Assembly: GCA_020047775.1 (NCBI GenBank)
Contig: JAIFNK010000288.1
Location: forward strand, 1-9,869
Source of the DNA: Akkermansia sp.
GTDB lineage: Bacteria > Verrucomicrobiota > Verrucomicrobiia > Verrucomicrobiales > Akkermansiaceae
Length of the DNA stretch: 9,869 bases
Direction: 5' to 3'
The notes under the pieces are model-generated. The model had not been told where the DNA came from. It searched no databases and saw only the letters and a list, made by a program, of their open reading frames with translations. The translations under genes were made by a program, and so were the position numbers. Positions within the stretch are counted from its first letter, which is position 1, and every line of letters begins with the position of its first letter. This document shows positions 1 through 6,470 of this stretch, piece by piece.

Positions 1-369
1 GCCACAATGAGTGGTGCCCACCAGCGATGAAGCATCTACATATTGATGCTGAACATCGAAATTGCTACAAATCCGACAGGCTGCTAGGGGATGATCAGTC
101 GGACCGCTTCTTTTTTGAGGCGGCGGGCTCACGGGGGGCGCGAGGAACGAGCGTTCCTCCTTGTCGTTCGGGTCAGTGGAAACCGGATGGTCCCGCCACA
201 GCCAGCGCATCATTGAGGGAAAATGACGGGCTCAGGGTCACCAGGCGATTCAATCAGGGGCCGGACGGGGATTCGGTAACGGAAATGGGCAAACTCAATT
301 CGCCGGGGATTGGATGGCCGCTGGAGAAAGCACACTTCCCAAGCAGGTGCGCGTGGTTTATCAGGATGC
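1..369. other. Stretch with no convincing gene
   Basis: No credible coding sequence was found here. An open frame from 27 to 539 on the plus strand has a low-complexity, Arg/Gly/Ser-rich translation with no recognisable domain, and it overlaps the real gene starting at 370 in another frame. The first 30 bases can be read as a short tail ending in TGA at 28-30, so the 3' end of an upstream gene cannot be excluded, but it is too short to identify. The only clear structure is the 18-base palindrome at 142-159. The promoter of the gene at 370 should lie in this stretch, but I see no strong -35/-10 pair. Confidence 0.6.
142..159. repeat. Perfect 8-bp inverted repeat
   Basis: GAGGAACG (142-149), loop AG (150-151) and CGTTCCTC (152-159) form a perfect 8-bp stem. 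It is set in a G-rich context and is not followed by a T run, so it does not look like an intrinsic terminator. It may be a copy of an interspersed palindromic repeat, but only one copy is present in this window. Confidence 0.5.
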
Positions 370-978
370 ATGTCAGCGAACCCCGTTGTCGTCGCATCGC
401 CAGCCCGCGGTCCCTCGTTGTTGGTGAGGATCTTGATCGGGCTCTTCATCGTTCTCCTCATTCTCGGCGGGCTGTGGTGGTGGCAGAACCGCCCGATCCA
501 GCCGGTGGTGCTGACCGTGCAGGAAAAGGCCGCCGTTGAGGCCAAGGTCGAGGCGATCCAAAAACCCGCCGAGGCGGCCTATGAAAAAGGCGGCAAGGAA
601 ATCATCCTCACCGAGCGCGAACTCAACGGCCTGCTGAGCGAGAATACCGATTTCGGAAAATCCCTGAGTTTCCAGCTCGCCCCGAACGCCATCCACGCCC
701 GCGTCGAGACCGACCTCGACCCGGATCTTCCTGTGGTCGGTGGCCGGCATCTCAAAGCCCGCGCGCGGTTTCTCGTCAGCGATGTGCCCGGCAAGGCGGC
801 TTTGATCCTCGACGATCTGACCGTATGGGGCATCTCCCTGCCTAACGATTGGCTCGCCGGCCTCAAGGGGCGTGATTTGTTAGGCGAAATCCTCGGCGGC
901 GGGAACAACGGCAAGGTGCCGGGCGTGGAGGAATTCAAAGTCGAGCCAGGGCGGTTGATCATCCGCCTGAAGGAGTAA
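370..978 (+). CDS. Small membrane-anchored protein of unknown function
   Basis: A 202-residue protein. The ATG at 370 is preferred over an in-frame ATG at 310 because it has an AGGA just upstream (363-366, rather close) and the added 20 residues look non-coding. Residues 1-17 are a short Pro/Arg-containing head. Residues 18-38 are one hydrophobic helix (ILIGLFIVLLILGGL) ending in WWW, so the rest probably lies on the outer side of the cytoplasmic membrane. The soluble part has an Ala/Glu/Lys-rich helical stretch (51-75), then TERELNGLL (81-89), then alternating beta strands. A strand-rich body after an 'xTExELNxLL' segment is reminiscent of YpmS/DUF2140 or DUF2993-type lipid-binding proteins. 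That is an impression of pattern, not an identification. It appears to be a single gene and is followed by two hairpins. Confidence 0.75.
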   Translation: MSANPVVVASPARGPSLLVRILIGLFIVLLILGGLWWWQNRPIQPVVLTVQEKAAVEAKVEAIQKPAEAAYEKGGKEIILTERELNGLLSENTDFGKSLSFQLAPNAIHARVETDLDPDLPVVGGRHLKARARFLVSDVPGKAALILDDLTVWGISLPNDWLAGLKGRDLLGEILGGGNNGKVPGVEEFKVEPGRLIIRLKE

Positions 979-980
979 GG

Positions 981-1001
981 GGCGGGAGGTCTTATCCCGC
1001 C
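981..1001. terminator. Hairpin between convergent genes (7-bp stem)
   Basis: GGCGGGA (981-987) pairs perfectly with TCCCGCC (995-1001) around a 7-base loop. It starts 3 bases after the stop codon of the gene ending at 978 and lies before the end of the convergent hydrolase gene. There is no T run directly after it on the plus strand, so it may end transcription only together with the next hairpin. Confidence 0.5.
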
Positions 1002-1005
1002 TTCC

Positions 1006-1026
1006 GCATGGACGAGACGTCCATGC
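1006..1026. terminator. Hairpin between convergent genes (9-bp stem)
   Basis: GCATGGACG (1006-1014), loop AGA and CGTCCATGC (1018-1026) form a perfect 9-bp stem, strong in either direction. It is 8 bp from the stop codon of the minus-strand hydrolase gene. The position suits a bidirectional terminator or transcript-end stabiliser. Neither side has a long T run. The compact palindrome could also be one copy of an interspersed repeat family. Confidence 0.5.
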
Positions 1027-1034
1027 CCCTTAGC

Positions 1035-1964
1035 TCACCCAGCGAGCACGCCGTCCAACCATGTGATCATCTTCCTCCGGTAGGCGCCGTCGTCGTCGGA
1101 CAGCGCGGTGCCGTGACGGCCGGATTTCACCTCGAAAAACGTCTTCGGCTCCCGGGCCGCTTCGAAAAGCTGCCGTCCCTGGGACACCGGCACCACTTCG
1201 TCGCGGGTGCCGTGCACGACCAGCAGCGGCACGGGGGTTAGTTTTTTCACGAAATCCTTGGGCGCGAGTTCGTCGGTGACGAGGCTGGCACCGAGCTGGC
1301 CGCCGATGATGCGGGCCATCGCCTGATAGGAGGCGAAAGCGCCGTCGATGACGATCGCGCGCAGTCCCTTGACCGGGCTCTCGCCGAGGGCGGTTACGGA
1401 CTGTGCTCCGCCAAGACTGTGGCCGTAGGAAACGATTCGCGTGGCGTCGATGTCGGGGCGTTTGAGAGCGTAGGCGAAGGCGGCCTTCACGTCGTCGATC
1501 ATGCCGCGGCGGTCCACGGTGCCGCCGGATTTCCCGAAGCCGCGGTAGTCGTAGATGATGACATTGTAGCTGGCCTCGGCGAGCCAGGCGCAGAAGCCGA
1601 GGTGGTAGCTGATGGATCCCGCGTTGCCGTGGGAGAAGACGACGGTGCCCTTGGCGGTCTTGGCGGCTTTGCCTTTGGCCGGGATGAACCAGCCGTGCAG
1701 CGGGGTGCCGTCGCCGGACTTGAAATCGATGCGCTCGAATTTGAGCCCCCATTCGGCCGGGGTGGACGGTTCATCGCGGGTGGGGAAATAGAACAGCTGG
1801 TTGCCGCCGTTCTTGCCGACCATTCCCTGGGCGAGCCGGGAAAGGTCGCCGTTGGGATCCTGGAGAAGCGCGCGAATGCCGTCGGCGGTGACGGGTGGCG
1901 CGGCGTCCTGGGCGGAAGCCACGGCGGACGCGGCAAGGCAGAGACCGAAAATGCGGGATTGCAT
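1035..1964 (-). CDS. Exported alpha/beta hydrolase (serine hydrolase)
   Basis: A 309-residue protein. The ATG at 1964 is chosen because it begins directly with a signal peptide (MQSRIFGLCLAASAVASAQ, probable cut after ASA); the longer frame from 2012 adds 16 residues of no such character. Numbered from this start, the fold's landmarks are HGN at 113-115 (oxyanion-hole region), YDYRGFGKSGG around 138-148, the nucleophile elbow GHSLGG with Ser183, HGTRDEVVP with Asp255, and SGRHG with His284. Ser183, Asp255 and His284 make a complete catalytic triad in the usual order. The protein is thus a periplasmic or secreted hydrolase of the BAAT/ABHD13-like group, probably acting on an ester, thioester or peptide bond; the substrate is not evident. 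It stands alone: convergent with the gene at 370-978 and divergent from 2049-3539. Confidence 0.9.
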   Translation of the reverse strand: MQSRIFGLCLAASAVASAQDAAPPVTADGIRALLQDPNGDLSRLAQGMVGKNGGNQLFYFPTRDEPSTPAEWGLKFERIDFKSGDGTPLHGWFIPAKGKAAKTAKGTVVFSHGNAGSISYHLGFCAWLAEASYNVIIYDYRGFGKSGGTVDRRGMIDDVKAAFAYALKRPDIDATRIVSYGHSLGGAQSVTALGESPVKGLRAIVIDGAFASYQAMARIIGGQLGASLVTDELAPKDFVKKLTPVPLLVVHGTRDEVVPVSQGRQLFEAAREPKTFFEVKSGRHGTALSDDDGAYRRKMITWLDGVLAG

Positions 1965-1993
1965 GGTGGCTAAATCGACACCCGGACCGGGAT

Positions 1994-2007
1994 TTGTCGA
2001 GCGACAA
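1994..2007. promoter_or_regulatory. Palindrome in a divergent promoter region
   Basis: TTGTCG (1994-1999), AG, CGACAA (2002-2007) is a perfect 6-bp inverted repeat in the 84 bp between the starts of the divergent hydrolase (1964) and the unknown exported gene (2049). Its location suits an operator acting on one or both promoters. A second, weaker inverted repeat (GAGGGA 2018-2023, TCCCTC 2038-2043) lies nearer the plus-strand start. No regulator gene is next to it, and I could not assign -35/-10 boxes with confidence. Confidence 0.35.
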
Positions 2008-2048
2008 TTCAACTTGTGAGGGAGGCTTGCATTGCGTTCCCTCGAATC

Positions 2049-3539
2049 ATGAAAAACTGCTGCGGCATGATTCTATCCTTGCTGATGCCGCTGGCCTGTC
2101 CGGCTGCGGAAATCGTGGCGTGGAAGGTGCCGTTGTCCCGCTTTGTCGACCGAGGACTGGAAGCGGAGGGGATCGTCCGCTGCAAATCCGCGCCGGAAGC
2201 TTCTCCGTTTTTCAAGGAGTGGGATGAGCTGTGGGATCTGAAGGACGCGATGCTTCATATGCCGGGCAATCAAGAGATGTTGTTGGATTGGCTGGTGTGG
2301 GATGCGACCTCGGAGCAGCTTGTCGCCAAGGGGAGTTGGAGTGACATCTGCACAATTCACGAAATTCTCCGACCGGGCGATATGCCGGTATCGCTTCATC
2401 TGAAGTTAGAAATTCACCAGGTGGCGGCGAATGGTGCGGCGTTGGGTGGCAACTCCAAGGCGATTTCCGAAATGTCGATCCGGGTTCGATCCGGGCAAAA
2501 TTACACCGCAAGCTGGAGCGGGAGCGGCAGTTCCATCACAGCGGATATCGCGGCGACTTTGGATGAATCCGACCACGTTGCCGACATTCAATTGAGTCTT
2601 TCCGCCGAGGTGCCTGAACAGCCCCGCTTGAAAGTGGATACCGCGTTTACTCTGAAAACCGATAATTCGCTGTGGTTGGCACGGGACTTTGATGGCAAGG
2701 CGGGGCTGGATCTCAAGGCAACCTGCCAGATGGAATCGATAAACGGCATTCCCATTCTTGAGCGGGTGATGATTCAAACAGCAAAAGGCACCCGATCCTT
2801 GATATCCCGCTGGGAGCGACAAAATGCCTACCCCACCTTGGTCGAACGGGGCGGATGGAAGGTGCGCTGCAAGTTGAGCCCAGCGTCACTGACGGAGTTT
2901 CTATCACAAGAACCGGAGGATGAGATTGTGGATCCGTTCGCCGAGTCTGTGTTTCCGAAAGCTCATGTGGCGTTGCCACGTGTAGCGTCGGTAAAGCCGC
3001 CATCGCATCTATGGCTAGAGCTGGATCATGAACTGCTCGATGCCTCAGAATGGCTGCGCAAGATACTGCCAAACACGGACTTTGTTGGAAGTTTCGCAGG
3101 ATACGATCCCATCGAGGAGGCCCTACATTTTTACTCCCCGAAACAAGAACCGGCCGACGCCGTGGCCGCGATGTTTGCAATTCTCTATTGTGGAGGAAGG
3201 CCGGGTGGCGTCGTCGCGACCCTCGATGGAATCGGTCAAACGCGGCTTGTTTCAAAATCCGGGCAGAAATCCAGCCTTTCTCGGATAGCAGGCGAAAAGT
3301 CGGTTCAGAGATTGCTTGAAATTGAACCAACCATCGGGGAAACGGGAGATATGATCGACATGGGTTTGTTTTACGAAGACCTGACAGATGTGAAGAGCAA
3401 AATTCGATTGATCTCTTTCAACACGCTTGTGCAAGGGAAACAGTTGGAATTGCTTTCCGGCAAAGCATCCGGTGGAGCGGAACGATCGCTACGTATTAGG
3501 GGCGATATCTTGCTGCTATCGCCCGAAAATCAGGAGTGA
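2049..3539 (+). CDS. Exported protein of unknown function
   Basis: A 496-residue protein that I do not recognise. The ATG at 2049 is preferred over a GTG at 2016 because it starts directly with a signal peptide (MKNCCGMILSLLMPLACPAA, probable signal peptidase I cut after residue 20). No clear Shine-Dalgarno is seen. The body is rich in alternating beta-strand patterns. The region around residues 112-235 and that around 315-480 each have strands like VSLHLKLEIHQV and HLWLELDHEL. The first of these regions loosely recalls the strand layout of secretin-type proteins, but no signature motif is present and I do not claim that family. Local GC is low (bases 3361-3420 contain 23 G/C in 60) compared with the flanking DUF1501 gene (43 of 60 at 4141-4200), so it may have arrived by transfer or be evolving under weak constraint. 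Its stop codon is 2 bp from the end of the convergent DUF1501 gene. Confidence 0.8.
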   Translation: MKNCCGMILSLLMPLACPAAEIVAWKVPLSRFVDRGLEAEGIVRCKSAPEASPFFKEWDELWDLKDAMLHMPGNQEMLLDWLVWDATSEQLVAKGSWSDICTIHEILRPGDMPVSLHLKLEIHQVAANGAALGGNSKAISEMSIRVRSGQNYTASWSGSGSSITADIAATLDESDHVADIQLSLSAEVPEQPRLKVDTAFTLKTDNSLWLARDFDGKAGLDLKATCQMESINGIPILERVMIQTAKGTRSLISRWERQNAYPTLVERGGWKVRCKLSPASLTEFLSQEPEDEIVDPFAESVFPKAHVALPRVASVKPPSHLWLELDHELLDASEWLRKILPNTDFVGSFAGYDPIEEALHFYSPKQEPADAVAAMFAILYCGGRPGGVVATLDGIGQTRLVSKSGQKSSLSRIAGEKSVQRLLEIEPTIGETGDMIDMGLFYEDLTDVKSKIRLISFNTLVQGKQLELLSGKASGGAERSLRIRGDILLLSPENQE

Positions 3540-3541
3540 GG

Positions 3542-4861
3542 TTACCCAATCAATCCCATCTTCGGATAACTCGTGCCGAGGATGGGCTTGAGGTTCTGGG
3601 CCTTGAGCCAGTCGGATAGAACGGAGCCGTAAACACTGCGAAAATCGACGGTGTGCTGGATATCGCCTTCCGACAGGTCGGTGAGGCTCGGGTGGGAGCC
3701 GTGCAGGCCGCCCTTGATGCCGGGGCCGGCGAGGAAGAGGCAGGACGCCTTGCCGTGGTCGGTGCCGGCACTGGCGTTTTCCGCGACGCGGCGGCCGAAC
3801 TCGGAGAAGGTCATGAGCACGACGCGCTTGTCGTTCCCCTGTTCCTTGAGGTCGGCGAAGAAGGATTTCAATCCGCTGTCGAGCTGGCCTAGCAGACGGT
3901 CGTGGGAGTTGACCTGCTGGTTGTGGGTGTCGAAACCGCCGTGGCTGACGTAGTAGACGCGGGTCGGCATGCCGCCGGCGATCATGCGGGCGACCAGGTT
4001 GAGATTGCGGGCAAGCGGAGTGCCTTCGTAGCGGACGCTGGTTTTGTGTTTGGCGGCGAGTTCGAGGATTTTTTTCGAACTGACGCGGGCGTCGAGCGCG
4101 ACGCGTTCGAGGAAGGCGAGATTGCCCTCGCCGGTGATGCCGCCGGTTTTTCCGCCGGCGGGCATGGCGATGGAGCCGCCGTCGCTTGGGGGATCCTCGT
4201 CGTGGTCGGCGGTGTCGGGTTTGTTGAGATCGGCGAAAAACTCCTCGGCCTGGGCCTTTTCGCCGCCGCCGTGGATCCAGCGGTACAGCTCGGGGGAATT
4301 GAGGCAGACGCCGGGGTTTTTCACCGCGCCGAAGCTCTCGGGCTGGGTCTTGTTGAAGCTGATGCCGACGGTGGGATCCGCGCCGGGGCAGGCGTTGTCG
4401 AAGTAGCGGCCGAGCCAACCGGTGGCCGAGCGGTTGTTCGTGTCGGCGGTCTCCCAGATGGAGGTGGAGACGAAGTGGGAGCGGTTAGGATTCGGATAGC
4501 CGACGCCTTGGACGATGCCGAGGTCGCCTTCCTTGAACAGCGAGCCGAGGAAGGGCATGGCGGCATTCAGGCCGACGTGGTCGTCGAGCCGGATGATTTC
4601 CTTTTCCTTTTTCGCGAGGCGCGGGCGGGCCTTGTGATAGGCGTCGTCGCCGAAGGGGACGAGCGTGTTGAGCCCGTCGTTTCCGCCTGCGAGCTGGAGC
4701 ACGACGAGGATGGTGTCGTCCTTGCCGGTGACCGGCTGGATGGCGAGGTCGCGGGCACCTTCATGGAGCTGGCCGAAGGTGCGCTCGATGAACATCGGGA
4801 CGGTCCAGGTGGCGGATGCGCCAAGCACGGTGGAACGGAGGAAGTCGCGGCGTGTTTTCAT
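3542..4861 (-). CDS. DUF1501 family protein with Tat signal
   Basis: A 439-residue protein, a usual length for the family. Residues 1-30 are a twin-arginine type signal (TRRDFLRSTVLG with R4-R5, then a hydrophobic stretch), pointing to export in folded form. Family landmarks follow in order: LAGGNDGLN (57-65), NRSHF (126-130), SHGGFDTH (306-313), TFSEFGRR (351-358) and GTDHG (366-370). The His/Asp-containing motifs resemble the metal-site layout of the alkaline phosphatase/sulfatase superfamily, to which DUF1501 has been related; the true reaction is unknown. An Asp/Gly-rich insertion at about 212-243 looks like a flexible surface loop. The gene follows DUF1800 after a 4-bp gap, so the two are co-transcribed and probably work together, as in many planctomycetes and verrucomicrobia. 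Confidence 0.92.
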   Translation of the reverse strand: MKTRRDFLRSTVLGASATWTVPMFIERTFGQLHEGARDLAIQPVTGKDDTILVVLQLAGGNDGLNTLVPFGDDAYHKARPRLAKKEKEIIRLDDHVGLNAAMPFLGSLFKEGDLGIVQGVGYPNPNRSHFVSTSIWETADTNNRSATGWLGRYFDNACPGADPTVGISFNKTQPESFGAVKNPGVCLNSPELYRWIHGGGEKAQAEEFFADLNKPDTADHDEDPPSDGGSIAMPAGGKTGGITGEGNLAFLERVALDARVSSKKILELAAKHKTSVRYEGTPLARNLNLVARMIAGGMPTRVYYVSHGGFDTHNQQVNSHDRLLGQLDSGLKSFFADLKEQGNDKRVVLMTFSEFGRRVAENASAGTDHGKASCLFLAGPGIKGGLHGSHPSLTDLSEGDIQHTVDFRSVYGSVLSDWLKAQNLKPILGTSYPKMGLIG

Positions 4862-4865
4862 GATT

Positions 4866-6386
4866 TCAAGTGAGTTGATAGTAGGGAGTGCTGAGCATGA
4901 GGTGGCAGAGCTCCGCGGTTTCCTTGTTGGTGAAAACCACTCCTTTTTTGGAGGTGGCGTATTCGACGAACGAGCCGCGGGCCTTGTCGGGCAGCGGGCT
5001 TTGGAAAAAGCGGAACATCAGGGATTCCACCAGATCGGATGGGTTCTCGCGGAGTGGCCGGGGGGCGATTTTTTCGTAGTCCGGGCCTTGCCAGCCGCGT
5101 CCCATGCGCATCGGGCCGGGGGCCATGCCCGGGGTTTTCATCTGTTCGCCGCCCATTTTGTTGTCCATTTCACCGGCACCCTTGGTGAGGAATCCGGCGA
5201 GGTTGTAGCGGGTGAGCAGGGTGTTGGTGTTGATCCAGGCCTGGCCCCAGTCCCAACCGGCGACGTTGGGCGGCATGAAGAGAACCTGGCCTAACTGCTG
5301 CTCGGCGTTGATCGGGAACCCGGTGGGTGGATCGCTGATTTCGAGCTGCTTGAGCAGCGCCACGAGGTATTGGATGGGGGATTTGATTTGCGAGCGGATG
5401 GATGCCTCGGCGTAGAACTCCTTGGACAGGAAAATTTCGCGGAGCAGCGGGCCGGTTTGGAAACCGGCTTTCTGGAAGCTGTCGGCCAGGGCATCGAGCG
5501 CGGATTCCGACGGGTTTTCGTAAACGAAGAACTCCCACAGCTTCTTCGCCATGAAACGGGCGGCTTCCTTTTTCTCGAAGATGAGATTGATGACATCCTC
5601 GCCGTCGAACGGGCCGGTCTTGCCGAAGATCGTCTTGTCCGTGGGGTCCCACTGGCGCGCGAAGTGCACGACTTTGCCGGTGGCTGGATTCAAGGTGTAG
5701 CCGGTGAACGCGCGTGCGGCTTCGCGCACGTCCTGCTCGGTGTAGCAGCCCTCGCCGAGCGTGAAGAGTTCCATGACCTCGCGGGCGAAGTTCTCGTTGG
5801 GCATGCCTTTTTTCGAGCTCTGGGTGTCGAGATAGAGCATCATCGCCGGGTCCATGAGGATGGCCTGGGTGAGGTCCTTGAAACTGCCGAAAGCACTTTG
5901 GCGGAAGAGCTCGTTCTGCAACATCATCAGCACCGGCTGTTTCACCTTCTGGATCGATGTGGCGAAATGGTCATGCCAGAAAAGCGTCATTTTCTCGCGC
6001 AGGGGCGCCTCGGTCTTGAGCATCCGGCGGAACCACCAGGCCTGCCCTTCGAGAGCGTGCTGGCGGTTGACCTGTTGGATGGCCTGGAATGCCTCGCGTC
6101 TTTTTTGCTCCGCCTCTTCGGGGGAAAGTCCGCTCATCGACTTCCGGGTGTCGCGGAATTGCTCGCGGCGCGCTTTCATTTCCGCAATCGCCTGATCGGC
6201 GGTGCTCCAGGCCGGGAGCGGGAAGGCGTCCATCGGCTCGGTGGGTGCGATCAGGGAATCCACCGCTTTCACGCGACCCAAGGCGTGGAAGGCCTTGATT
6301 TGGGATGGGCTGCCGCCGAAGCCCGCACGATTCAGGAGGTGCGCGGCCTCAAAGATGGTCCAGGTTTCTTCAGCTCGTGGTAGCAT
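4866..6386 (-). CDS. DUF1800 family protein
   Basis: A 506-residue protein. The ATG at 6386 is chosen because the family's N-terminal motif (HLLNRAGFGGSPSQI, 16-30) begins 15 residues later; the open frame continues upstream to 6824 only as antisense of the U32 gene. Further family features are WWFRRML (117-123), LFWHDHFATS (135-144), NENFAREVMELFTLG (197-211), ARAFTGYT (224-231), KKLWEFFV (281-288) and PPNVAGWDWG (372-381). The molecular role of DUF1800 is not known. No signal peptide is visible, unlike the downstream DUF1501 partner. A Met/Gly/Pro-rich linker (about 403-436) has six Met within 407-428. It is the first gene of the DUF1800-DUF1501 operon, divergent from the U32 gene. Confidence 0.92.
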   Translation of the reverse strand: MLPRAEETWTIFEAAHLLNRAGFGGSPSQIKAFHALGRVKAVDSLIAPTEPMDAFPLPAWSTADQAIAEMKARREQFRDTRKSMSGLSPEEAEQKRREAFQAIQQVNRQHALEGQAWWFRRMLKTEAPLREKMTLFWHDHFATSIQKVKQPVLMMLQNELFRQSAFGSFKDLTQAILMDPAMMLYLDTQSSKKGMPNENFAREVMELFTLGEGCYTEQDVREAARAFTGYTLNPATGKVVHFARQWDPTDKTIFGKTGPFDGEDVINLIFEKKEAARFMAKKLWEFFVYENPSESALDALADSFQKAGFQTGPLLREIFLSKEFYAEASIRSQIKSPIQYLVALLKQLEISDPPTGFPINAEQQLGQVLFMPPNVAGWDWGQAWINTNTLLTRYNLAGFLTKGAGEMDNKMGGEQMKTPGMAPGPMRMGRGWQGPDYEKIAPRPLRENPSDLVESLMFRFFQSPLPDKARGSFVEYATSKKGVVFTNKETAELCHLMLSTPYYQLT

Positions 6387-6470
6387 GGATTGGAAAACCC
6401 TGCCCTGGGACGGAAGTTGCTTGAAAAATAGCGACTGTCTTTCAGCCAACGCCCGTGATTCATTCCCGCC
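6387..6470. promoter_or_regulatory. Divergent promoter region, DUF1800 operon / U32 gene
   Basis: These 84 bp separate two outward-facing start codons, so promoters for both directions should be here. An AT-rich patch (TTGAAAAATAG, 6422-6432) is the most likely promoter core, but I could not fit a convincing pair of -35 and -10 boxes with normal spacing. No Shine-Dalgarno is seen before the U32 start. Confidence 0.4.

Noticed and set aside
27..539. 170-codon open frame at the left end
   Set aside because: Low-complexity Arg/Gly/Ser-rich translation without domains; overlaps the better supported membrane protein in another frame.
2049..2108. Lipoprotein signal in the unknown exported protein
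   Set aside because: The cysteine at residue 17 is preceded by P-L-A rather than a normal lipobox; a signal peptidase I cut after residue 20 fits better.
3902..4873. 323-codon plus-strand open frame opposite the DUF1501 gene
   Set aside because: Gly/Ala/Val/Glu-rich mirror of a GC-rich gene, no domain; an antisense shadow. The same applies to 5370-6383 opposite DUF1800 and 8250-9005 opposite U32.
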